DNA from: Reticulitermes lucifugus
Taxonomy: Eukaryota > Arthropoda > Insecta > Blattodea > Rhinotermitidae
NCBI GenBank assembly: GCA_026260175.1
Contig: JAKCWW010000305.1
Span: 63,830-113,590, forward strand
DNA length: 49,761 bases
Direction: 5' to 3'
Every line of letters begins with the position of its first letter. Position 1 is the stretch's first letter. The notes under the pieces were generated by a model. That model was not told where the DNA came from. It did no database searches and worked only from the letters and a program-made list of their open reading frames with translations. Positions 1 to 10,583 of the stretch are shown here, piece by piece. Position numbers and translations under genes: made by a program.

Positions 1-1047
1 GGGGGGGGGGCACATGGACATCTCTCACAGAAAACGAAAACATATCATGTTTAGGATCAGCTTGAATGTTGAAAGTGTTAATTTGAGCAGCAAAGGTCAG
101 CTCAAGCAGTTGAATGTGATGCCTGCTATTGTTATGTTAAGACATAATACAGACATAATACTGTCAATTGTAAACTACATATAATCCAGGGTTTATTAAA
201 CTACACCCAACACATTTCAACCTAAAGTCATTTTCAGGGGGACTTCCTACAAACATATTAAATTACAGGCACTCACATGCAGCATATTACTTTCTGGTTA
301 GTACAGGTCAAATTCATGTCAAATACCAGAGTGGATGGGAGTTGCCTTGTATGGAGTTAATATATGGGTAAGCAATGGTGGCATTTTGTTTTGGAAAACT
401 ACAAATGGAATACTAAAAACTTTAAAATTACTTTTTGATACAGATATTATTCACATTAAATATTCATTATTACAAACTGCCATCTACATTATGTTTCCCC
501 ATAAAATGCAATGGGGCATGAATGTAAACATGGAATCCCTACAAAAATATAAAAGGAGAACACTACCAAGAACTTACAGGATTTTAGCTCTACCATATTT
601 GCTTTATAACAGGTAACACCCTATTGTGATTTTAAATACAAAGTGTAAGTCTATATGTGCAGTGAGCTCAAGTTTTATTAACAACACATTAATCTGTACA
701 GATTTTTGTAGATATGGGATATGAACCCCTGGGAACTGTGTATGTTTGAAGAAAATCTCATGAAGATGACCTTATGAGGAGACAACACGTTGGAAATATT
801 TTAATAGAACTGTTAGATTTTTACACTGTACTTTGATGGTATACATTGTTTACAAATTGGTGATAATTTTCCTTGACCATACCATTCCAAGATATTCAGC
901 AGCTACTTGTAAAACTGAACCACTGTGAAATAACTCATCCATACTACATGAAATGGAGAGTTCATCGTATATCTTACTAGAAAAACAAAGGATTAATATG
1001 TTGCCTCGAAGTTCTGTCTCATGACTCTAATTATTGTGTCACAAATA

Positions 1048-1712
1048 CAGGGTGCAGAAAAACTCCATGCCCAAACTTCTTGAGGTGATAGAAGGGACTG
1101 AAACAAAGATTTATTGTCAAGCAGCTACATGTCGGACATGCGTTCTTGCAATGCCACGGACCATCAAAGTCGGTCTAACTACACACAATTGTAGGTTTGT
1201 CCTTCGAAACAACTGACTCTCCAGGTGCGACATAAGCAGTATGAGAAACAGTTGACATGCACATAGGTTGAACGGGTTGCCTGCACTCCGGGCGCTTCAC
1301 CAACACTGTGATGGTCAGCGGCGCTGCAAGAACGCTATAAGAAAAACTTGATTTACTCATCGCCAGTTGATTGTGAAGAGGATCTTACTGCCCGTACTGT
1401 TGAGGCAGCAGCAACCATCAGACACAAACCTGGCATTTTTGAGGCCACACGTCAATGTCTGCAGTGTCATTGTCAGTTTTGTATTGAGGTCGGTGGCCTA
1501 TGTTTGAATATCTGCTGTAAATTGGTAACAAATACAATTTTTCAGAATTATTCAGTGGTTTTCCTTCATTTCCAAACTTAGGCAGACCCACTTTGATGGT
1601 CGGTGGAACCACAAGGACGCATGTCCAACATATAGCTGCTTGACAATAAATCTTTGTTTCGGCCCCTCCTATTGCCTCAAGAAGTTTGGGCATGGAGTTT
1701 TTCCGTGCCCTG
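1048..1712. mobile_element. Mariner-like deletion derivative with long terminal inverted repeats
   Basis: 665 bp flanked by TA on both sides (1046-1047 and 1713-1714). The terminal inverted repeats are about 125 bp (1048-1173 against 1712-1587), starting CAGGGTGC/CAGGGCAC with roughly 85-90% match. Inside, plus-strand codons 1360-1510 read EEDLTARTVEAAATIRHKPG, then FEATRQCLQCHCQFCIEVGG, the C-terminus of a mariner-type transposase. The catalytic core is missing, so the element is non-autonomous. Confidence 0.8.
1360..1510 (+). pseudogene. Mariner transposase C-terminal remnant
   Basis: The pattern D-L-x-x-R-x-x-E-A followed by R-Q-x-L and C-I-E-V-G-G is the usual end of a mariner transposase, before its F-E-H-L-L tail. 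Only this piece remains; the DDD catalytic residues are deleted. It lies between the inverted repeats of the element at 1048-1712. Confidence 0.6.
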
Positions 1713-2617
1713 TATATGTTAAACAACTGCCACCACCAGAAATTTCTGTCAGAAGATAGAACATGTGAATGTGTTCAATGCAAGAACTATATGAAGATAT
1801 TCTGTAGATATGTAGTAAGCAAAGCCACACTATGTCACTATTACAGAAATCGAAAGAAACTGAAAGACAGGAACTGGACAGCAAAACATTAGGTACAAGG
1901 ATAATAGCAAGCATTTGTTTGAGAAGCAGACAATGTATTGTGGCTCATGCCTCCAAGAATGTTCTGTAACGATCCTGCTCTCTGGCTACCTTGCAGGCAT
2001 AATGGTAAGATTGCACAGGCCAGAAGGGAGTAACTAAGGTGTAGGAATTCCACTTTGCAAATCAAGGTGACATGGGGAAGGGGGGAGAAGAAGATTATAA
2101 GCTTAATGTGGACTCTAAATCATTGTCTGATCTGGTGTAAATCATGTTCATGAAGTTTTGAGTCTGTCACATGTGACAACCTAGAATATATCCAGCTACA
2201 GCCACCTTATGCCTACAGGTCCAAGAACCCTGAGAAAACATATATGCCATGAAGAAAAACACAGAAGTTCTTTTTTACAGACCTGTAAAGATATTTTCCA
2301 AAAGTACTTAAAACTAAGTACAGTGTATTACATTTATGTCTGATTGCCAGAATACAGTATATCATAATATACAAACCTGCATATAAAATTCATAAGTTTT
2401 CATGGTCACTATGTGCAATGCAGCATTGTAAGGCAACTGCATAACATAAAATAAAATAATTTGGAGACTGTGTCTGTTTCCATCACCACAGCATAACAGT
2501 GTTATCAATGGATCCTTTACAACTGTGGACCAACTCATGTACTTGTCAGTGACAATAACAGATAAAAATATTCACGAAGAAATCAATATATCAAACAACA
2601 TAAAAACTTAGCATTAC

Positions 2618-3007
2618 CAACCTAAAGGCACTAGTATCTCAGGTTCAGTTGCTTGTCCTGCTTCATCAACAAAGACATGTGTGAAATGTCCTTGTGTAAA
2701 TCCCATAGTGTACAGCTGTCCGAGGGCAATGCAAGTACCAACAGTGATCCTGTGTCTTCCCAGTGTCTGGGCATTGGATGAAGCCTTCAAGGGCTCATCC
2801 ACTGCTGTTGGTTTGCTGGCATCACCTCTCAGCAACCTAATATCTCCAGCAGTACAATATGGTACCAACTTCTCTGGTACCTTCCCCTCTTCTATACGAT
2901 GATAGCCCACAAGACGAACCAAATCCCCTGGCATCAGACGTCCAGAGTCCAACAAACGTTCAGCCACAAGGTCTGCTGAACTGTTAGATGGAGTTGCAAC
3001 CAATAAC
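2618..3007 (-). CDS. MOV10L1: MOV10L1 exon 4 (motifs Ia and II)
   Basis: Begins RLLVATPSNSSADLVAERLL (motif Ia), includes RITVGTCIALGQLY, and ends HVFVDEAGQATEPEILVPLG, the DEAG Walker B box of this helicase group. Acceptor TTCCAAG. The donor is most likely TTG|GTAATG at 2617-2612 in phase 2; an alternative GTTGGT lies 4 nt upstream. The expected continuation (motif III, GDP-Q-LGP type) is not visible to the left in this window. Confidence 0.85.
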
Positions 3008-6000
3008 CTTGGAACAAGGCAAAAGATAATTTCACCTACATGTATGCAACAAAGGTATAAGGCATATAAAGGTATGTAGAGCCAATGGAGTTGGAACTCC
3101 AAATATTCCAGACCCTAGCATTGGATGGAGGTAAATGGTAAACTTCTTCAAGTCTTCTGGGATGTTACACTGTGTTGTTGGGTAAATACAGTCAAACTCA
3201 GTCGTAACATCATTAAAGGGACTGAATAGTTTGTGTTGTCATTAACAAGTGTCATTCTAACAATGGAACATGCACCTTATGAGGAATTAAGTAGTACCGA
3301 AGAATACCTGATGCTACAAAATGAGGTGTCGCATAAACCGATGTCATTACAACTGATTTCGACAGTAGTTCCTAATATCATAATTCCCTCATCTTCAGGG
3401 TCAAGCAGTCCAAAAAGAGGGACAACATGGGAAGACTTGGTTCATTATACGAGTATGGGTGACACAGTCAGCCAATAGGGTGGTAATTATACGTACTGGG
3501 CAGGACCTCATACCGGCTGGGATGGGTGTAGTAATCGGGATGTTTGTAGCGAAGATCAGTGGTCAGGAGTGGAGGTTAAGCTACACTGTAATATTCAGGG
3601 AATGGGTAGTGACCCACAGAGTTGGTCGAGTTTCAATAGTGTGAAATGTCAGGATTGCGTATCATTGCTGCAGATGAAACAAAAACACGGAGTCTGGTGG
3701 AATATTCCTGGCTACCCACACCAACATAATATACCCTATCTTCCTGTGTGACTGCTCTTCTTAGAATGCTTGACCCTGAAGATGAAGGTACTATAATCCT
3801 TGGAAACATCAGGAACTATCTACTCAGTAACACAACATAACATTCCAGATGACTTGATCTCTAGCCTTAGATATAGCAGTGAAAAGACAAATCCCAACAA
3901 GAACTTGAACCCTGCACTCTCTAATTGTTATTTCTCATTTAACAATGTTTATCAACTGCCCGAGTCATATAGCAATAAAATCAAATTGGTTAGCATAGTG
4001 GTAATGCATCTGACTCATGTGCCAGATTTGCCCAGTATGAATCCTGTCTGGTGACTACCTTAAAAAGCGAATCACTAAAATGAGAATGAACATCAAATGA
4101 CAAACGTATATGGAGGAAAGGTTTGGCTACATATTACTTGCCTCAAAGGACTGAGGAGACTAACTACATATCCGAGTTAATATTTTAGACTTTTAGACAT
4201 GAATATGTTAACACTTCCATGCATGTGAGACACATTCCCCTGGTTTTAAAATTTTAAGAAATAAACAGTTATGCCCCACCTGCTGTCTGGGAAAAAATCA
4301 AATATCTGAAGGACAGCTTCAACGAGAGTCATTGTTTTTCCAGTCCCAGGCGGTCCAAAAATCACGTATGGTAAGGGCCGAGCCTCTCCCTTCAGTATGT
4401 TGCGCACTGCTTCCTTTTGATTGAAATTCAACTGACTGTTGAACCATATTAGTTTCCTTTTCTGTTGACATATAACTCTGGCTTCCTTCAGTAGATGATC
4501 TTTTGCTGAGTGAGGCTTTGTACTTTCCTTGCTTTTAACATACTGCGTCAGGTACTTAGATTGTGCTTCTTCTGATATTTTAGTGCTAATGAACGATGCA
4601 TGTGTATGGCCCTCAACTGATATGTCAGAAAGACAAGGCGATACCTGACAGTCATCACTACTATGATTCCCACTGGATGACATTTTTAAATGACATAAAC
4701 ATGCAGCAACTGATGACCTTGGCAGAGTCTTCCCTCCATCAGAATAAACTGACCCTGAACACTGGTTTGCAGCTACATAATTCTTGATGTCTTCCGAGCC
4801 AACATGCCCATCTGCCATACAAGATGATTCCTCTTCTTCGAAGTGCAGTTGTGGTGGCTGAACTTTCAGGGCTGTAGGAAACAGCATCTGAGGTCCTAAA
4901 TGCTTCAGTGCCATATTCACAGCTGCATGACATCGTCTCATTGGGATTCGGGAGAAGTGAAATGAAACCTTATATTCACTTCCATTGTATGAAGCATGAA
5001 AGTTAGAATTGAATTTGATCCAGACTTCAGTACTGAATACTTTGTGAATGAAGCCTTCAAACTCAAAACCTGGAAACATTACAATTACAACTGTTCATGG
5101 AACAAATAACACACACTATAATCATATTTAGAAGGAAATCACTTACGTGTATTGTGGTGCCAAATTAATTGCTGTTACGCACAAATCCTTGCACTCACTA
5201 CTTTCACCCAAAACCCAAGCACAAAATTTTATCCCAGAAATGAAAGGACTTGGGGACCATGTGAATATGAAAACCTTCACTTCTGTCCAACATAATTATT
5301 GAAGATTCTGTATAATTATTTAATGTACAAGTCTCATTGTTACCTAAAATATACCAGGCTAACAGGAGGTAAATGTAACTAAGAATAATTGCACAAGAGA
5401 TGCTACCTCAAATTTGGCTATCTCATGGAGAACTAATACAAATAATTTAAAGAAAGTAACTTCAGTAATAAATTCATTACACATAATCTGAAGCTTTCAC
5501 AGCAAGTGAATGCAATAAATTAGTTTCATCTGTCCATGGCCATCACATCCTCTCACTGCATATACAGTACACACAAATTTCGTCTTAGACTAGGTTGATT
5601 GCGGTAAGCAGCTAAAAATCCACTACCTGCTTGCTGGGCCCATCACATTTTCACTGAATCAGTTGAGTCCAGTGCACATCCTCACTCACAATTTTTAAAC
5701 ATCAATATTAATATCATACACCACCAACGCCTTAAGTCAGGGGTACATAAATCCTAGGTGCCAGGTCGCCTGGGCAACTAAATTTTGTATGGTGGCACCT
5801 AATATCTGAGGGTCCTCAGCATGGTACTTGCTTCATTTCCGCTTCTGGTACCTAGAATTTTGAGATGGCTCCTAGACTTTTCGAAAATATGTGCACCCCT
5901 GGCTTTAAGTCCTTGTGGTATAAATAAGTACTAAGAATCTGTAACACCAAGCAACATACAAGTCCACTATTAGCAAAGTTATTAAAAATGGACTATTTTT

Positions 6001-8332
6001 CTGCTGCGTTTTGACACCCAACACACCAGCAAGAAGTAAATTTTCATGCATGTATATAAAATCTATCAATTTATCGCAGACACAAAACTACTGACAAAAC
6101 TAATCAGAACTCAAGAGGCACACTACTTTATACTGCTTCACACTCAAGTATCATGAATTCAGCATTTATTTAAGAATAAATAGTTCAAAACTGAGCCTAC
6201 AAAAATTGCTTATTTTCATTTTCTTCTCCATGTGCTGCACTCTTAAAGCACAAAAACTAAATATGCTAGCATACAATGTCACATCTGTTGTTAAAGAGAT
6301 GTGTATCTTCTAAATGTACATCAGATTGAAAAATGTTTCAAACAAAAGCTGCAGATCCAAATGGGTCTACACTGTATGTCATCAACACATTTTATGTGTC
6401 ACTTTTCATAAAGCTTGAGCTGGGCTTCATATAAAAGAGGGGTTTTACTGGGCAGATACATATCACAAACTCAACTGCAAATCTTTAGTGCACATCACAG
6501 AATACCATGTCACTCATGTTTGCTTTCAGTGACTCTGGAGACGAAACAAATGAAGAGCTACACAGACTGTGCATTATGCAGTAACTTACATTATTTGCCA
6601 ATTTACATGGTTCTTTTCTTAAAAATGGCCATAAAAATTGACAGTGTGTCTTAGTTCACCCAAACATTTTAAATTCCTCCTTCCTAAACCATTATGCATT
6701 TTACACAGCATTAAATTCATGCAAAGAATGCACCTATAGCAATGAATAACATACTCACCTGTACTATCTTGTGGCACTGGATCTGATGCTGTAACACGGT
6801 CACCCAGCAAAAGTGATGGTCTTCTCTCAGCCAGACCTGGAACTTCAAGTGCTAGGAATTCCCCACCAGGCCCTGCTATCCGGAAGCAAACTCTCTCAAG
6901 GTCATATTTCTGCATATCTAATATACCTTGGATCTCCTCCAAATAAAGCAGCATGTGGAAGCGATCAGTATAGTTTAATATAGTCAGATCTTTGGTGAGG
7001 CATGGGGCAATGTTATATACAGCACCTTCAACATCTTCAATACTTCGTCTTTCATCATTCTCCACTAGGGCCTGCAACAGCCGATTCGGAACTGGAAACA
7101 TTCCCAGTCGAACAGGTACAAATGCTGGTGGTTTAATGGGTCTCACACCAGAAACCAACACTCTGCTATTCCTTGTTTGAAAAGTTCTCTGCCAGGCTTC
7201 ATGGCGATTAACACTTCTCTTATTTGGGGATGGTGCTAAAGAACTGTTCATTGGGTCCTGTACCTCTACCTGCAGGTTACGACCAATCTTGAAACCTTTG
7301 AAGGTAAACACAAACAGTTCTGATGAATTACCAATAAACCTTCCCTTACAACCAAAACAAAACTCTACTGTCTGCCCAGGATGAAGTTCATATAATTCTC
7401 CATCTCTTGGGTGATGGAGAAAGAACTGAGATTCAGAAAGACGGGAATGAAATTTTCCTCGTATAAAATACTGCTTGTACAATCCAGTGTTTTTTACTTC
7501 TGCCACTAGTTCCCTTTCTTCACCCACATTCAACACACCAAAGTTCAACCGTTTTGTAATAACAATCCCCCTCTTTTCCGCAAGAAGGTTTTCCAATTTA
7601 TCATAAATCTGAGCAGAATCATTTAACTCTTCACCTGCTTTCCTTTTTGTAATAAGAGAGAAATTAGGGACAGTCTTGAGAGCTCGCCAAGTGAATTTGC
7701 CTTGCTCAGTCTCAATTGCTTCAACCACAACTTTATCTCCAAGGTGCGGAATATAGCCTGGTTCACATGAGTCTTGAGTGAAATACACGTATTGGTCTAC
7801 AACTCCACCACTGTTCTGATTCCAATGTGTTACACAGCCAGTCACTAAGCGAGATCGGATTGGGCGTATCTCCTCTATGTCCAGCACATCTCCACCCAAA
7901 TCACATACATCTTCGTTGACTTCAACCACAGCATTAATGACCACCCAGTCTCCTGGTACATTAAAACAAATACAGATGATAAATACTGTTCTGTGGATAG
8001 CGATTTGTATGTTCAGATATCCTAAATATTAAAGTCTAGTTTCAGGTAAATACATTTATCTATAAAATTGTGCAACAGTAACTTCTCTGGCAATGAAGTA
8101 TTAAGAAATTTTACAGACAAGCAATTTATTGTTGTCTGAACATCAGAAAGTGTGCAGATTCATACATTTAAAGAAACAGCCTGATAAGAAAATTAAATAA
8201 TTAAGCAATTTAATTTATTTTAATTACTGTGTAAACATATGGCTCATAAAGTGACTGTCTCCTCGTATGGTTCAACTGGTTAAAACCAGAGCTTTCTCCC
8301 TAAAAATATGTTTGCCAAAACACTGATCAGGG

Positions 8333-8368
<36 letters not shown>

Positions 8369-10276
8369 AGGGAGAATGAAATAAGAATAGATGTGGGACT
8401 TCTGGTAAGTTAGCCTGTATGCAAGAAATGTTTACTGGTGAGCATAATGGCTGTAAAAAGCATTGGTTAAAAACTTGTCTACAGTCAAATGCTGGGGCTA
8501 AAGCAAAAAACTTATGTAACACCAACAAATGCACTATTCTATTCACCTCCATCATATCCACATGCTGCTCTAATTTACAGTGAAACAGTTCTGTCTGCTA
8601 CACATACTCACTACACAGAGAATTTCAATCAGTTCTACATATACAAGAGACCAAAATATTGTTACGTAATTGTTTCATCCAACAACAATTGATGTACTCC
8701 CCGATGATGGATCAGTAAGGTCTGAAACATGAAGGAGTGTAGTGTTTTAAAAATATTATTGTGAATCTGTGACAATTGTGTGCATTTGCTGGTTAATAGT
8801 AAATAAAAAATTGCACTATTCTATATTTTATTTGGACTCTCTTTTACATAGCTCTGTAAAAGATAGTACAAATAAAATACAGAATAGTGCATTTGATGGC
8901 GTTACATAAGTTTTTTACTTTGTCACCATGCACGAAATAAGCAATGTAAAACTGGGGCTAAGTAATGCCACAATACACACATATCTGTTTGTGTGTGTGT
9001 TAAAAATTTTACAATAAAATGATAATGTGCTTCAGCATCTACAGCACATATTCCCATCTTGTTATCTATGGCCAAATGGCTTGAAAAAGATTTGTGTTAC
9101 ATTTCATTCATGCTTACTACACTTAATACAAGTGCAAAATAAAGAAAATTTAACTAAACCCAATCTCTTTTACCCTTTCTGCTAAACACAATAGAATTTA
9201 ATTACAGTAACCTGTCAGTGAATTAAGATTTATTGCAGAAATAAAAATGTGTCAAATGCTGGAAAAAGAGTTTTGACCTTCCTATCTAATATAATGTCCA
9301 CCAATCAACAGAGACAAAAGATGCTGCAAGTGAAAGAGGAATTGTGGTAGGCTTAATTATACTGCAACAACATACATTCAACTGAACAAGGCCCACGTAT
9401 AGTAATACTGCTGTGCTGACAGCTGGTACAACAGACAGGTTTTTTCATCAACAACAGCTATTGCAAACAGACATGACCAGTTCAGTACCAACTGGTCATT
9501 AAAATGGAGCACTGGTGCCTCCTTGCAAAAACTTAGTAATACTTATTCACGTGTCACAAAAATTCAGTTGGGTACTGATCCTGCAACTTTAATAATCTGG
9601 TAATCACTTTCACCAAAAAGTTAAACAGTGTAGTGCTGAATTACTCTGATCAGGATTACTGATCTGTTATGTTAACAGAAAGCCAGCAGATATTACCTTC
9701 CAATGGTATAAATTCAGCCAACACTTCATCCAAACTGCAGCGAATATTTCCAGGCATCAGTATCACTTCTCGTCCTTCCCTCTGGGTGACTTGACACACA
9801 ACATTTCTCCTCATGACTCCCTTCCTCTGCACCACAGAATCCTCAACCTGAACTTCTTCCTTTTCATCATCATCAGCATCACCTTCTGCAATGCACTTCT
9901 CCCAGTTTTCATCCTGTATGCAATATATTCTTCGAACTCTCCACTCCTCATTTTCTTGCCGGCGAAAGGCAAGATACGACACACGATGCCCTTCACGTAA
10001 AACTTCTGCTGGTGCATCACGAAGATCAAAATATAATGTTCCATCAATTAGACCATAATCTGTATAGAGTGACGTTACGGTACCTACACGATGCTGACAC
10101 GTATCACCACTGTCTGTAGTGTATGAAAGTGTTTCTTTTGATTTTGTAGTATCAACTGCCTCATCGGCTTCTATGGATGAAATGATAGAGTCGATATCAA
10201 TAGTACATTCAATTTCTGACTTGCCTGTCACAAACCCAAAAACGTAACTACCAGCTTTCTTCAATAAGGAAATCAT
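2618..10276 (-). CDS. MOV10L1: MOV10L1/Armitage-type piRNA RNA helicase (four exons, 3' end off the left edge)
   Basis: Superfamily 1 RNA helicase of the UPF1-like/MOV10 group. Family members act in piRNA precursor processing in germ cells (Armitage in flies, MOV10L1 in mammals). Hand-built exons are 10276-9697, 7952-6759, 5069-4280 and 3007-2618. All junctions use GT/AG, with phases 1, 1, 2 and 2. Order along the protein: two OB/cold-shock-like modules, an ASPM/Hydin-like Ig module containing FGVLNVGE, the MOV10-specific region, then RecA domain 1 with LNFNQKEAV, GPPGTGKT (motif I) and VDEAGQATEPE (motif II). Motifs III to VI are not in the window, and I found no further exon between 1 and 2617. 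The N-terminal OB modules favour MOV10L1/Armitage over MOV10. The ATG lies 11 nt after the stop of the upstream ORF at 10548-10288. Confidence 0.9.
3008..4279. other. MOV10L1 intron 3 with repeat fragments
   Basis: 3774-3850 carries a tail of the type (GAAGATGAAGG, then GGAAACATCAGGAACTAT and AACATTCCAGATGAC) related to pieces at 20395-20455 and 48545-48625. 3986-4055 reads like a decayed tRNA-derived SINE head (TTAGCATAGTGGTAATGCATC). No gene is seen. Confidence 0.4.
4280..5069 (-). CDS. MOV10L1: MOV10L1 exon 3 (helicase motif I)
   Basis: Starts GFEFEGFIHKVFSTEVWIKF, the beta-barrel-like 1B region. A disordered Ser/His-rich insertion of about 100 residues follows, then LNFNQKEAVRNIL (Q-motif equivalent) and YVIFGPPGTGKTMTLVEAV, the Walker A loop that binds ATP. 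Acceptor TTTCCAG; donor AG|GTGGGG in phase 2. The Walker A lysine is intact, so ATP binding is expected. Confidence 0.9.
5070..6758. other. MOV10L1 intron 2
   Basis: AT-rich sequence holding the MITE at 5738-5901. Otherwise I see no gene or structured repeat. Confidence 0.5.
5738..5901. mobile_element. 164-bp hAT-like MITE, copy 1 (MOV10L1 intron 2)
   Basis: Ends CAGGGGTACATA and, inverted, CAGGGGTGCACATA. Flanks GCCTTAAG (5729-5736) and GCTTTAAG (5902-5909) form an 8-bp target duplication with one mismatch. An equally long relative sits at 41408-41571 with clear similarity across its length (TATGGTGGCACCTAATAT and other blocks). CAGGGGTG ends and an 8-bp duplication point to hAT. Confidence 0.75.
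6759..7952 (-). CDS. MOV10L1: MOV10L1 exon 2 (OB and Ig-like modules, MOV10 region)
   Basis: Acceptor ACCAG then GDWVVINAVVEVNED. A second OB-like repeat runs about RSRLVTGCVTHW to KFTWRALKTVPN. An Ig-like module follows (KRLNFGVLNVGEERELVAEVKNTG to GFKIGRNLQVEV), of the ASPM/SPD-2/Hydin type typical of MOV10 proteins. The rest (VRPIKPPAFVPVRLGMFPVP onward, with YLEEIQGILDMQKYDLERV) is the conserved region before the helicase core. Donor GTGAGT, phase 1. No internal stop in 397 codons. Confidence 0.9.
8336..8364. repeat. (GA)n microsatellite
   Basis: About 14 GA units within MOV10L1 intron 1. Simple repeat. Confidence 0.9.
8512..8916. repeat. Foldback repeat with nested 36-bp hairpin
   Basis: Outer arms 8512-8545 and 8884-8916 are near-perfect inverted copies (AAACTTATGTAACACCAACA and its complement with a small mismatch). 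An inner hairpin has arms 8813-8848 and 8855-8890 with a loop of only 6 bp. The heptamer GCACTATTC occurs in all three arms. Likely a MITE or foldback element. Confidence 0.7.
9697..10276 (-). CDS. MOV10L1: MOV10L1 exon 1 (start codon)
   Basis: Encodes about 193 residues beginning MISLLKKAGSYVFGF. The N-terminus is hydrophobic/basic, like that of vertebrate MOV10L1. An OB/cold-shock-like stretch follows (HRVGTVTSLYTDYGLIDGTLYF), where DYGLID matches the family's DYGMID. A second partial module with an acidic run (DADDDEKEEVQVED) comes next. The exon ends PLEG with a GTAATA donor in phase 1. The start has A at -3. The ORF immediately upstream ends only 11 nt before this ATG, so no intron separates them. 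Confidence 0.85.
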
Positions 10277-10287
10277 TGTTAAAAATG

Positions 10288-10548
10288 TTACTGCCCAATA
10301 TATTTGTCAATAGACTGATATTTCCAAGCAGTACCCTGCAAGTAGTCCAACTCCTTTCGTAAAATTTTCAACCTTTTATTGTGACCATCACGTGCCAACT
10401 GTGACAGATTCTGATCAATTGAATGTTCGAATTTAAGGCGACTTAGAACAGCCGAAGATGACGTCGGACTGCTGCCGAGTTCTGAAGTTTGGGACTCGCT
10501 CTGGCCTGGTGATGATAACACAGTTTTGGACAATCCTGATGAGCTCAT
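10288..10548 (-). CDS. Short 86-residue protein, possible APC/C subunit 16; first cistron upstream of MOV10L1
   Basis: Complete ORF MSSSGLSKTVL to DKYIGQ with good ATG context (A at -3) and an in-frame TGA four codons upstream, which fixes the start. The first 35 residues are Ser/Pro-rich and probably disordered. Residues about 38-70 form a charged helix (LKILRKELDYLQ), ending in a W-K-Y-x-x-I-D-K-Y-I-G block. This resembles the C-terminal helix and W-R-F-K-P-I-E-Q-L-L-G end of vertebrate ANAPC16 as I remember it, and the size is similar (about 110 residues). The identification is tentative; a generic coiled-coil micro-protein is the alternative. The stop is 11 nt from the MOV10L1 ATG. Confidence 0.65.
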   Translation of the reverse strand: MSSSGLSKTVLSSPGQSESQTSELGSSPTSSSAVLSRLKFEHSIDQNLSQLARDGHNKRLKILRKELDYLQGTAWKYQSIDKYIGQ

Positions 10549-10583
10549 TCTTGAAGATCAAACTGCTGTGCCTTCTTCACCAT
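10545..10583 (-). CDS. 12-codon upstream ORF overlapping the next start (ATGA)
   Basis: ATG at 10583 opens MVKKAQQFDLQE. Its TGA overlaps the ATG of the 86-codon ORF in the arrangement ATGA. If the transcript starts upstream, ribosomes finishing this uORF would sit directly on the next start, a setting compatible with termination-reinitiation. The ATG context is mediocre (T at -3, G at +4). Its function is inferred from layout only, and it could be fortuitous. Confidence 0.35.
   Translation of the reverse strand: MVKKAQQFDLQE

Larger units (their letters stand above)
1..2617. other. Presumed MOV10L1 intron, left edge
   Basis: Apart from the mariner derivative I see no exon for helicase motifs III-VI, so the intron probably continues past the left edge. 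The first ten bases are a G run that may be an assembly artefact. The rest is AT-rich sequence with no recognisable gene. Confidence 0.5.
7953..9696. other. MOV10L1 intron 1 with GA microsatellite and foldback sequence
   Basis: Contains a (GA)n run at about 8336-8364 and an inverted-repeat region at 8512-8916 (listed separately). The remainder is AT-rich without recognisable coding content. Confidence 0.5.

Noticed and set aside
335-616. 93-codon plus-strand ORF near the left edge
   Set aside because: Low-complexity AT-rich codons, no family resemblance, lies within the presumed MOV10L1 intron.
3233-3751. Plus-strand ORFs in MOV10L1 intron 3
   Set aside because: No recognisable domain, overlapping frames and repeat-like flanks; more likely chance frames or repeat debris.
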